DNA of 64,000 nucleotides, from contig NZ_JADPKY010000131.1 of assembly GCF_023074185.1 (NCBI RefSeq), forward strand, positions 1 to 64,000, written 5' to 3'. The notes beneath the pieces were generated by a model that saw nothing but the letters and a program-made list of their open reading frames with translations, made no database searches and was not told where the DNA came from. Origin of the DNA: Bradyrhizobium sp. 132 (GTDB lineage: Bacteria > Pseudomonadota > Alphaproteobacteria > Rhizobiales > Xanthobacteraceae). This document shows, one piece after another, positions 10,645 through 18,358 of this stretch; positions within the stretch are counted from its first letter, which is position 1, and the number at the start of each line of letters is the position of its first letter. Both the position numbers and the translations under genes were made by a program.

Positions 10645-12108
10645 TCACGCCCCCGCCGCGTTCTTCGCGATAACGTTGCGATAGAAACTGGCGCTGAGTT
10701 TCGGCGTACGGACCTGCGTGTCGAAATTGACGTGGTAGAGCCCAAAGCGCTTGTTGAGCCCGAACACCCATTCAAAGTTGTCCATCAGGCTCCAGAGGAA
10801 GTAGCCGCGCACCGGTACGCCTTCTGCGGTGGCGCGCTGAAGCTGGGCGAGATAGTTGCGCAAAAACATGATGCGGTCGGTGTCGTAGATCTTGCCGTCG
10901 GGCGTCACGACGTCTTCGCCGGAGGTGCCGTTCTCGCTGATATAGATCGCATCGGTCTTCCAGATTTTTGCAGCGAGCTTCGGCACCCAGTAGAGCGTCT
11001 CCGGGCCGACGCGCAGCCAGTCCGAATTCATGTGCGGGAACGATTTCGGGATCGGCAGTGGCATGAAGCCCGCGCCCTGGTCGGAGGCCACCACATAGTT
11101 CTGCGGCGCGTAGATGTTGAGGCCGAGGAAATCGACCGGCGAAGAGATGATCTTCAGCTCGGCATCGGTGTATTTCGGCGCGTCGCGCCCGGCGAACTTC
11201 AGGAAGGCGTCGGTGTACTGGCCCGTCATGATGACGTTGAGATAGCCGGCGTTCATCTCGCGCAGCGCGATCTCGGCGGCGCGGACGTTCTCGGGCGTGT
11301 CGATCGCAGGCGCGCAGGCATCGATGTTCTCGGCCGGCCCGACCCGGGTGCCGCGGCGGCCATAGGCGCGTACCGCCTGCACCGCGAGCCCATGCGCGAG
11401 CGCACTGTTGTGCCTGATCTGGTTGACCTCGGCTTGCGGCAGCGTCAGGCCCGGCGCATCGATGCCGATGCCGTATCCGAAATAGACGAAGCGGCCGCTC
11501 TCGTTCAGCGTGAACACGTTCTTGACGCGATCGGTGAGATGCTCGGCGACATAGGCTGCGTAGTCACCGAAGATCTTGCAGGTCTCCGTCGAGCGCCAGC
11601 CGCCGAAACGATCCTGAAGCGATTGCGGCAGGTCCCAATGATAGAGCGTCAGCCACGGCTCGATGCCGTTTTTGAGGAGCTCATCGACCAGGCGATTGTA
11701 GAAGTCGAGCCCCTTCGGATTCGGCTGGCCGTCGCCGTCCGGAAACACCCGCGGCCAGGCCACCGAGAAGCGATAGGCCTTGCAGCCAAGCTCCTTGATG
11801 AGCGCGATGTCCTCCTTGTACCGGTGATAATGCTCGTTGGCGCGGTCGCCGGTAGAGCCGTCCTCGATCTTGCCGGGGATACGGACGAACTTGTCCCAGA
11901 TCGAGGGACCCCGCCCGTCCTCGTTGACCGCACCCTCGACCTGATAGGACGAGGTCGCCGTGCCCCAGAGGAAGCCCGCGGGAAAGCCGTCCATGCCTCG
12001 CGGCGCCGGTGCCCGCTTGATCTCGGCGGCCTCCAGAGGATTTGCCAGCCCGGCCGCGGACAATCCCGCGATTTTCGCGAACTGGCGACGCGAGACCTTG
12101 TCCGACAT
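10645..12108 (-). CDS. Tat-exported GH1 family beta-glucosidase
   Basis: A 487-residue glycoside hydrolase of family 1, hydrolysing beta-glucosides in the periplasm. The start at 12108 gives a twin-arginine signal (Ser-Arg-Arg-Gln-Phe-Ala-Lys, residues 6-12) and a hydrophobic stretch. The longer in-frame extension to 12147 has no support. The (beta/alpha)8 barrel runs from residue 43 to the end, with the family-typical F-L-W-G-T-A-T-S-S-Y-Q start. The acid/base glutamate is E203, but in Asn-Glu-Ser where the family has Asn-Glu-Pro. The nucleophile is E392 in Ser-Glu-Asn-Gly. Both acids are present, so activity is expected. Tat export of a GH1 enzyme is unusual, since most are cytoplasmic. Confidence 0.92.
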   Translation of the reverse strand: MSDKVSRRQFAKIAGLSAAGLANPLEAAEIKRAPAPRGMDGFPAGFLWGTATSSYQVEGAVNEDGRGPSIWDKFVRIPGKIEDGSTGDRANEHYHRYKEDIALIKELGCKAYRFSVAWPRVFPDGDGQPNPKGLDFYNRLVDELLKNGIEPWLTLYHWDLPQSLQDRFGGWRSTETCKIFGDYAAYVAEHLTDRVKNVFTLNESGRFVYFGYGIGIDAPGLTLPQAEVNQIRHNSALAHGLAVQAVRAYGRRGTRVGPAENIDACAPAIDTPENVRAAEIALREMNAGYLNVIMTGQYTDAFLKFAGRDAPKYTDAELKIISSPVDFLGLNIYAPQNYVVASDQGAGFMPLPIPKSFPHMNSDWLRVGPETLYWVPKLAAKIWKTDAIYISENGTSGEDVVTPDGKIYDTDRIMFLRNYLAQLQRATAEGVPVRGYFLWSLMDNFEWVFGLNKRFGLYHVNFDTQVRTPKLSASFYRNVIAKNAAGA

Positions 12109-12252
12109 TGATGTTGCTCCGGGGTGATGCTCTTGCCGCGGCACCATGGCGAATCGCGGGTCGTTCGAGAAGCGGGCGAGCCGAGGGCTGAGGATGCAGA
12201 ATTGCCGGATGCGACAACGCGGTCTGAAAGACCACCGCGATCGTCGGCCGAC

Positions 12253-12585
12253 CTACTGAGGCCTGACGAGCGCCCCCAAGTCCATCCACTCCTCGTCCGT
12301 GTACCGGAACGGGTAGGAGATGGCTGACGCCGAAACAGGGAAAACGGGCCAGGCGGTCGAGGTCAATTCGACCTCGGACAAACTTTCGACGACCAGGCTT
12401 TCTGTACTGCCCGTGAAGTTGGCCGTGGCGACAGAATTGCCGAAAACATCCTGTGCCCATGTTAATTCGCCAAGCGGCGTGAGGTGAATGACCAGAAGCC
12501 TGAGATCGCGACTTTCGCGAGGGCGCAGCAAAAAACGATGGTGGTTCAGGCTGACTTGGCCTCCAAACCGGTACACGGTCTTGTG
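12253..12585 (-). pseudogene. Truncated transglutaminase-like N-terminal domain
   Basis: About 110 residues match the N-terminal beta-sandwich of bacterial transglutaminase-like proteins: a Tyr-Arg-Phe start, His-His-Arg-Phe-Leu-Leu-Arg-Pro-Arg-Glu-Ser-Arg-Asp, Trp-Ala-Gln-Asp-Val-Phe-Gly-Asn, and Ile-Ser-Tyr-Pro-Phe-Arg-Tyr. The frame stops at 12253, right where the catalytic Cys-His-Asp domain should begin. The upstream open frame (to 12822) does not look like the family and lacks a convincing start. I read it as a remnant of a gene truncated at both ends. A short intact protein is possible but less likely. Confidence 0.7.
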
Positions 12586-13106
12586 TGCCTTACGCCCAGA
12601 ACCATCAAACCGCTCCCGCGCCGTCCATGTACGAACCCAGATGCCTGGACCTGGCCTGCGGGTTAGCTCAGAGTTCCCAGCCCAATCCGGAAAGGAAGGG
12701 GTCAGTTCCCTGCGAGACGCGGGCGCCGTATGCTTGCAGAATGCCATAACCCCCTCAGAATTTACGACCAAAGTTGCCAAATGTGATGTATGATGGAGCC
12801 ATCGCCGCTCCGCTCCAGGCAATTGGCGGCGACTGAGAGTGCTTGCACTCCCGCCTTTTTGGGGAGGGCTGCTGTGGACCAGCTAGTGGGTGAGCCAGTT
12901 CGCAGCTTGAGGCCGCAGCGTCGGAGCAAACCAACCTAGAGAGCCTGATCAACTGCCTGCACGAGTCAAAGAGGAGAACGACCGGCTCACGGCGCGGATA
13001 AACGCTGGAGACTGTGGTAACCCCTTCCGCTTGACTAAGCGCCTGTCCTGACAAGACACAACGACTGCCCCCACGTGAGAGCAACTGTGAATTTCGAGGT
13101 AGATAT
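12586..13106. other. Degraded gene-poor stretch
   Basis: About 520 bp without a supportable gene and of visibly lower GC than its neighbours. Short frames on both strands lack ribosome binding sites and known motifs. Fragments such as a charged stretch around 12950-13010 could be remains of a gene. With the truncated transglutaminase next to it, this looks like a site of past deletion or insertion. Confidence 0.5.
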
Positions 13107-13313
13107 ATGTCGTATGCCTACAAGCTAAATGAAGACGTTCGCCATCAGCCCCAAGGTCCACAAGGACGTGCCGCAACTGATGAGCCGATGATTTACACCA
13201 TCGTCCAGCATATGCCCATCGAGGCCGATGGACGTCTCCGATACCGCATCAAGTGCAAGTCGGAGAAGATTGAGCGAGTCGTTACGGAAGATCAGCTTTC
13301 ATATTCGCAGTGA
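13107..13313 (+). CDS. Small rhizobial protein, unknown
   Basis: A 68-residue soluble protein. The second half (from about residue 28) alternates hydrophobic and charged residues, with Tyr-Arg-Ile-Lys-Cys-Lys-Ser-Glu, and ends in an acidic helix. It resembles small conserved rhizobial hypotheticals with the same Glu-Asp-Gln-Leu-Ser ending. An internal Met at position 28 (13188) could be the true start, because the first 27 residues look less conserved. No function can be assigned. Confidence 0.6.
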   Translation: MSYAYKLNEDVRHQPQGPQGRAATDEPMIYTIVQHMPIEADGRLRYRIKCKSEKIERVVTEDQLSYSQ

Positions 13314-13375
13314 TCTGCCGATGACGGAGTGCGTCGGACAAAATCGCGGGACTGCCCCTGAGTATCGGGAACGCG

Positions 13376-15463
13376 TCAGACAGGCTGCTGAGTGACCTGC
13401 TCTTGCAGTCGCCGAGCATGGTAGAGGGCGATCGTGTCTTCCGGAAAGTCGATCAAGAAAGCGGAGAGTTGAAACGAGGCGCTTTCGATAGCTTTCTGCT
13501 CTATTGATCGAAAAACGTCTTCCCAGCGCCGGCACATCGCGACCTCCTCCGGAAGAGCGTCCGGAAGTTCCGCGCGAAGTTCGCTGATGTCGACGGCGTC
13601 CGCGAAGCCTTTCGGGCTAATACGGTCGACGCTGCGGAACAGGAAGCGATCGGCGACACGCGCGCGGACGGCGGAGCTCACCAGGATTTGCGTGCCATAG
13701 TTCTTGTTGAGACCTTCCAGCCGCGAGCCAAGATTCACGGTCGCGCCGAGCGCGGTATAGTTCATTCGATCGTTGGAGCCGATATTTCCTACCACGGCGT
13801 CACCGACGTGAAGGCCAAAGCGGGTATGGTAGGGTGGCCACCCCTCTGCTGCGAACGCCCTGTTCAGCTCCTGATTGGCCTGGATGCAGGCCAACACGGC
13901 GCGGCAGGCGCCTGCCGTATGATCCGGATCCTCTGCCGGCGCGTTCCAGAATCCCATCAGGCCGTCACCGATGAACTTGTCGATGGTGCCGCGGTGACGC
14001 ATGATCTCCTCCGAAAGGGCGGCGAAATAGCGCGACGTGTAAATCATCACTTGAGACGGGTCGGCCATCTCGGTTTTGGCTGTGAAGTCGGCGACGTCAG
14101 TGAACAGAACCGTAATTTCGCGCCGCGATCCGCCTAATTCGAGCGAGGCCTCGGTCTCGACCAATTGTCGCACGATCTGCTTCGGGACGTAGCTCGAAAA
14201 GCTCCGGACGACGCTGCGCATGGTGAAAACCGAGCGGCCGAGCTCGTCGATCTCAACGATGCTGGAGCGAACGCGCGGGCGATCGGCGATCTTGAATCGC
14301 TGGATCTCGTCGGTCTGGTCGGCGAGCTTGCGCAAGGGGCGCGCGATCAGAGAGCCGAGCCAGAACGCAAACGGCAAAGTCGCACCGACGAAAGCGAGCG
14401 CCAGCGCAAACAGAGAGCGTCGCTCGGAGAGAATCTCGCCGTAGAACTCGTCGAGAGGCGCGACCTCCGCCAGCCTGACGTCGGCGTCTCCCGTCGACTG
14501 CACGCGATGGAAACCGGCCAGGTAGGTTCGCCCGGCCTTGTCGACGAAGATCTGCTGTGAGGGACCTCCTCGCCGCCAGGCCTCGATTGCGGGCATCAGG
14601 CCGGGCACGTCCAGCGCTGCCAAAGTCGGAAGCTCCTGGCCCGCGCCCATCAGGCGCCTCATCTCCGGATGTCCGACGACCCGATTGGAATCATCGAACA
14701 GGAACGCAAGACCGGACTTGCCCAGCTTCTGTTGCGCCAGCATGTCCTCGAACGTGTTGAGAAGAATGTCGCCGGCGACGGCTCCGGAACGCCCTGCCCC
14801 GAGAGGTACCCGCAGGGTGTAACCGGGCTCGCCGGTCGCAAAGAACACGTAGGGGCCGGTCAGAAGCGTCTTGTCCACCTTGAACGCCTCGACATACCAC
14901 GGGCGCTGTCTGGGGTCGTAGTCGGTTGGCTCAGTCCTTGTGCTCACCGCATCCAGCGTCTCGGACAAATAGATCGTCGAAAAATTGATCCGACCGCTGC
15001 GCTGTATCACCACCAGGCGGAAGGCGGCCTCGTCCGCGACTTTCAAGCTCGCCCTGAAGGCCGGCGAGGCGCGATCGATGACGTCCATTTCGAGGAACGA
15101 TCCGTCATCATAGCCGACATAGAGATTGAATAGCTGCGGATTGTTGCGCAGCATGGAGGCCAGCACGGCATAAAGGCGCGGGTTGTCGACGATGTCCGCC
15201 GAACGGATCGACGGAAGCCCGGCGAGTATCCTCAGATTGTCACGCACGTTGGTGAACTGCTCGTCGACGTGATCGGCGCCGAGCTGGGCGACCTTCTCGA
15301 TGAAGCCAGTCGCGGCGTTGTAAGTGATCCTCGTCACCCGTTCGAAGCTGAGCCAGACAAGAGATAGTCCGACTGCGAGCACGACTCCGACGAATACGGC
15401 AATAATCGAGGTCCGGAAGCCGACCCGGAAGCGACGGGCGTTAGGCGGTTTTTCGCCTGCCAT
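13376..15463 (-). CDS. Membrane adenylate/guanylate cyclase with Cache sensor and HAMP
   Basis: A 695-residue class III nucleotide cyclase. A transmembrane helix (about residues 18-42) is followed by a large periplasmic double-Cache-type sensor (about 50-335), a second helix (about 350-375), a HAMP linker, and a cyclase domain (about 440-600). The two metal aspartates lie in Leu-Phe-Thr-Asp-Val-Ala-Asp-Phe-Thr (about residue 455) and Phe-Ile-Gly-Asp-Gly-Leu-Met (about residue 499), so catalysis is expected. The ATG at 15463, preceded by AAGG, is preferred over the TTG at 15484. It would make cyclic nucleotide in response to a small periplasmic ligand. Rhizobia have many such cyclases. Confidence 0.9.
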   Translation of the reverse strand: MAGEKPPNARRFRVGFRTSIIAVFVGVVLAVGLSLVWLSFERVTRITYNAATGFIEKVAQLGADHVDEQFTNVRDNLRILAGLPSIRSADIVDNPRLYAVLASMLRNNPQLFNLYVGYDDGSFLEMDVIDRASPAFRASLKVADEAAFRLVVIQRSGRINFSTIYLSETLDAVSTRTEPTDYDPRQRPWYVEAFKVDKTLLTGPYVFFATGEPGYTLRVPLGAGRSGAVAGDILLNTFEDMLAQQKLGKSGLAFLFDDSNRVVGHPEMRRLMGAGQELPTLAALDVPGLMPAIEAWRRGGPSQQIFVDKAGRTYLAGFHRVQSTGDADVRLAEVAPLDEFYGEILSERRSLFALALAFVGATLPFAFWLGSLIARPLRKLADQTDEIQRFKIADRPRVRSSIVEIDELGRSVFTMRSVVRSFSSYVPKQIVRQLVETEASLELGGSRREITVLFTDVADFTAKTEMADPSQVMIYTSRYFAALSEEIMRHRGTIDKFIGDGLMGFWNAPAEDPDHTAGACRAVLACIQANQELNRAFAAEGWPPYHTRFGLHVGDAVVGNIGSNDRMNYTALGATVNLGSRLEGLNKNYGTQILVSSAVRARVADRFLFRSVDRISPKGFADAVDISELRAELPDALPEEVAMCRRWEDVFRSIEQKAIESASFQLSAFLIDFPEDTIALYHARRLQEQVTQQPV

Positions 15464-15886
15464 CGGAGCTACCTTCGCTCTCAATATTGCGGGCCAGAGG
15501 CTTCGCCGAAGCGGAGGGTGCCTCCGGAGCGATCGAGAAGGTCGCCCAGATGCTCCACCCTTGCGGGCGATTCTCGGGCTCGATATCCTCGTAAGCCTTG
15601 AGATCGCGCCGCTTCCATTTTCTGCCCGCTTCTATTTCTCGTTGTATTTCAACGATAAGGTAAAATCGCCCTCCTGTGACGTCCAGTTTGTGCCAAATGT
15701 TCGAAAAGCAGCGATTGCTGGAAAACGCGGAAAATTTTTGGCGATGTTGATCCAAATCAAACTGCGGCGCGACGCATCGCCGCGCCGTTCGAAACATGCC
15801 CGAGTTGCAAAGCGTGCCTCAATAGCGACGCCGGATAATGCAATATAGTCGCCGACGGCGCGGTTTGAATCGAGCGGGATCTGACA
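15464..15886. promoter_or_regulatory. Divergent intergenic region, cyclase / AraC regulator
   Basis: About 420 bp between the divergent cyclase and AraC genes. Overlapping short frames on both strands are not convincing. The part near 15640-15720 is AT-richer than its surroundings and is the likely place for promoters, but no specific box can be named. Confidence 0.4.
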
Positions 15887-16855
15887 ATGGCAGGATTTGC
15901 CTTGCTGCAGACGCATGAGATCAAAGGGTTCGAGGAATTCAGAGAAGTCGTTGCTGGCGCGCCTCGCGAGGTGGTCCAGATTCAAAAAGGAATGCTCTCC
16001 GGCCGCCTCTCGCACGCATTGATCGACGGTCTGCGCATTGACACCGCCAGCTTCAATCTTGGTCTCAGAACGAAGGGTGTTTCCGGCGCGGATGGCGTCG
16101 TCATCGGCATGCTCGCGGACAGCACCGATCGTGTGACGCGCTTCTCTTACGAATCCTGCCCGGGAGACGTTTTGGTCACGCCGCCCGGTACTGAGCATGA
16201 GAACCGTTATTATGGCGGCAGCAAAGTCATCATTGCCTCGATACGATCCGAAGACATCAGTTCGTCGTTTGCCTGCGAAGGTGAGCTGAGCGATCCCGCT
16301 GCGTGGCGAAGAAGCCATTACAAGGGAAATGCCCACACGGTTCAGAGTGTTGTCCCTCGCCTGCAGTCCCTGGTGGCAAGGCTCGGCAACGCGTCACTGA
16401 CGGCCGAATCCGCCGATTTCTGGAAGCGCGCGGTTATCGAAGCGATGAGTGCCAACATCGTCCAAGGCCGGTCGTCGGAACGTGACGGTCCGCGGCCGTC
16501 TGCGTTGAAGATCGTACGGCAGGTCGAGGAGTATCTCGACGAGGCCGGCCCGGGGCCGGTCCATATCTCCAAAATTTGCAGCTACATGCATCTGCCGCGG
16601 CGCACGCTGCATCGCGCCTTTCAGGAGGCACTCGGTATCGGCCCGATCGCCTTTCTCAAGCACCGGCGGCTTTGTTCGGTCCACGCGGCTCTCCGCCTGC
16701 CAAGGGATAGCAGGACGATCTCGGACATTGCCCTGCACTATGGCTTCCAGAGTCTCGGCCGATTCTCCGGCCACTATCATCGAATGTTCGGCGAATATCC
16801 CTCCGAGACGAGGCGTGCGCTTCGAACCCACATCAAAACGGCAGCCCCCGAATAG
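15887..16855 (+). CDS. AraC/XylS family transcriptional regulator
   Basis: A 322-residue regulator. The N-terminal 200 residues are a variable sensing domain, and residues 215-312 hold the double helix-turn-helix AraC DNA-binding domain (Ile-Ser-Lys-Ile-Cys-Ser-Tyr-Met, Pro-Arg-Arg-Thr-Leu-His-Arg-Ala-Phe, and the second Ile-Ser-Asp-Ile-Ala ... Phe-Gln-Ser-Leu-Gly-Arg-Phe-Ser). The closing Gly-Glu-Tyr-Pro-Ser matches the family's C-terminal F-G-x-x-P-S signature. A hairpin at 16858-16878 ends the transcript. Its target is not evident from the neighbours. Confidence 0.9.
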   Translation: MAGFALLQTHEIKGFEEFREVVAGAPREVVQIQKGMLSGRLSHALIDGLRIDTASFNLGLRTKGVSGADGVVIGMLADSTDRVTRFSYESCPGDVLVTPPGTEHENRYYGGSKVIIASIRSEDISSSFACEGELSDPAAWRRSHYKGNAHTVQSVVPRLQSLVARLGNASLTAESADFWKRAVIEAMSANIVQGRSSERDGPRPSALKIVRQVEEYLDEAGPGPVHISKICSYMHLPRRTLHRAFQEALGIGPIAFLKHRRLCSVHAALRLPRDSRTISDIALHYGFQSLGRFSGHYHRMFGEYPSETRRALRTHIKTAAPE

Positions 16856-16857
16856 AA

Positions 16858-16878
16858 AGCCCGCAGCCTTAGCGGGCT
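16858..16878 (+). terminator. Hairpin after the AraC gene
   Basis: Stem AGCCCGC/GCGGGCT (16858-16864 and 16872-16878) with a 7-base loop, 2 bp after the AraC stop. It may also serve the converging gene that ends at 16893. Confidence 0.55.
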
Positions 16879-16892
16879 GGGGCTCAATGCGA

Positions 16893-17300
16893 TCAGCGCG
16901 AACGCTTCGGCAACTTCGGGAGCTTGTCGGGATTGAACGCCGGTGCTTGCCCGGTTCGTTCACGTGCGGGCGGCTGCTGTTCCGTAAGAATGAGCGTGCC
17001 CTGGAGGATCATTCCCGGCACCTGTGCTGCCGTCGCCGTGTAGGTCCCGACCTTGCCGGGGCAGTTTCCTTCGATGTCCAGCGTGAGCTCATCGTCGACG
17101 CCGAAGACCGTTGCACGTCCGTCGGTATGGCGCTTCGTCGACACCGTGGCGGTGAAGCGATCTCCATCGACCTTGCAGGAGCCGTGATATGTCATCAGGC
17201 TGTCGCAGCCCCAGATTTGTCCGTCTGCGACATGAACGATCCCCGTCCCCTGGTCGAGCGGCGTCTTGTACCACGCCGAATAGGTGCCGTCCTTCAGCAT
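16893..17300 (-). CDS. GrlR-like small regulatory protein
   Basis: A 135-residue protein resembling the GrlR family (a beta-barrel regulator first known as a negative regulator of type III secretion). The start at 17300 follows a GGAGA ribosome binding site about 8 bases upstream. The open frame continues to 17450 without support. The fold is suggested by Lys-Asp-Gly-Thr-Tyr at the start, two Gly-rich strands, and Phe-Thr-Ala-Thr-Val strand pairs. In rhizobia such proteins are common and usually not tied to secretion, so the name marks a family rather than a role. The C-terminal 25 residues are Pro- and basic-rich. Confidence 0.7.
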   Translation of the reverse strand: MLKDGTYSAWYKTPLDQGTGIVHVADGQIWGCDSLMTYHGSCKVDGDRFTATVSTKRHTDGRATVFGVDDELTLDIEGNCPGKVGTYTATAAQVPGMILQGTLILTEQQPPARERTGQAPAFNPDKLPKLPKRSR

Positions 17301-17361
17301 GGGAGCAGTCTCCGTTGGCAGTCCCTCCTGAATAATCCGCATGATTAGCGCTAACAAAGCG

Positions 17362-17529
17362 TTAATCGCGCAGCCCGTGCCAATCCGCGGTGTCCCTGCG
17401 CAGCTCGGCTTCCAGGTCTTCGATGATGCTGTGAAGCAGGCAGGCGGCAAGCGGATCGGTCACTTCGCGCTCCAAACGCCTGTAACGCGCGATCTGGAAT
17501 TCCAGCTCTCTCAACTGGTGCTCTGTCAT
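17362..17529 (-). CDS. Small helical protein, 55 residues, unknown
   Basis: A 55-residue acidic helical protein with heptad-like Leu/Ile spacing (Leu-Arg-Glu-Leu-Glu ... Ile-Ile-Glu-Asp-Leu-Glu). It has a clear ATG at 17529 and a TAA at 17364-17362, and reads as a well-behaved coding stretch in a frame where the longer overlapping frame is nonsense-like. It resembles short conserved rhizobial proteins. It lies 61 bp upstream of the GrlR-like gene on the same strand and may share its transcript. Confidence 0.6.
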   Translation of the reverse strand: MTEHQLRELEFQIARYRRLEREVTDPLAACLLHSIIEDLEAELRRDTADWHGLRD

Positions 17530-17676
17530 CGGACGGGCCCTCCGACAAATCGACTCAGAGACAGCCGAACAGTTTCGTTAAAGTTTTCCGATCATTTACC
17601 ATGGTTTCCGAGCGGTTAAGGGCGAGGCCGTGCCGACTTTGGCTTGGAAAAGTGGAGTTGGCCGCCGTCTCAGACG

Positions 17677-17907
17677 TCACGGCACGTCGCCGCTGCGACT
17701 TCCACCGATGCTGTGCGGCTTGTTGAGGAAGAACTCCCGGTTACCGAGAGCGGCTTCCGCATACTGATCGATCGCGACCTGGATGGCCTCGATGTGCATG
17801 CGGCACCAGCCTTCGAAGCAAGACAGGCGGCGCGCCTGATCGAGAGCCTTCAGGAACTCCGGCGGCTCCTGCATGTCGGAGAAGTAGCTCGGCCTCTGTC
17901 CTTTCAT
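17677..17907 (-). CDS. Small soluble protein, unknown
   Basis: A 76-residue protein with a central helix containing a Cys-Phe-Glu-Gly-Trp-Cys-Arg-Met-His patch (two Cys three residues apart, then a His), which could bind a metal but is unproven. Its ATG overlaps the stop of the preceding gene (ATGA), so it is translationally coupled to the 99-residue protein upstream. It is of a type found widely in Bradyrhizobium, without known function. Confidence 0.65.
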   Translation of the reverse strand: MKGQRPSYFSDMQEPPEFLKALDQARRLSCFEGWCRMHIEAIQVAIDQYAEAALGNREFFLNKPHSIGGSRSGDVP

Positions 17908-18203
17908 GCCCGTGCCGCCTCGCGCGGCGGAACGAGACGACGCCTCTCAAGACGAAGGCGCAGCGCCATCGGCCGTCGGCGGGGAATGAAAAGGCTGGCG
18001 ACGACGATCGGGTCGGTGTCACCGAGAGCGGCCCGCTCCTGGACCAGCTCGCTCATCACCGTGCGCATCTTCATGACTTCCCCGGCGACGAAGGCGCAAT
18101 CTTCGTCCCTGTTGATTTGCTCGTGCATGATAGCTTCAGCCTCACGCATGCTGACACGTAATGCCCTGATTATTCTGCGGATTTCATTGATGCGGTTGTC
18201 CAT
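17904..18203 (-). CDS. Small helical protein, first gene of a two-gene operon
   Basis: A 99-residue soluble protein. The start at 18203 (Met-Asp-Asn-Arg) is chosen over the longer frame to 18293, whose N-terminus is low-quality and Cys-rich. It is mainly helical, with charged residues and an Arg-rich C-terminus. It overlaps the next gene by 4 bp. No family was recognised. Confidence 0.65.
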   Translation of the reverse strand: MDNRINEIRRIIRALRVSMREAEAIMHEQINRDEDCAFVAGEVMKMRTVMSELVQERAALGDTDPIVVASLFIPRRRPMALRLRLERRRLVPPREAARA

Positions 18204-18358
18204 GGCTCGCTCCCTTGGCTGGACGACCAGCATAAGAACAAAACATGAACATGGAGTCAATCGGCCTGAGGTAGAACAGAACCGGGGTGACACGCGCTCG
18301 GGGCGGCAAAAACCCCGGCCTCCTCGTCACCCATAAGCCCCTGGGCGTCCTGCCAGGA

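Noticed and set aside
12650..12700. tRNA-like GGGTTAGCTCAG sequence
   Set aside because: Only a D-arm-like stretch is present. Anticodon and T arms do not follow.
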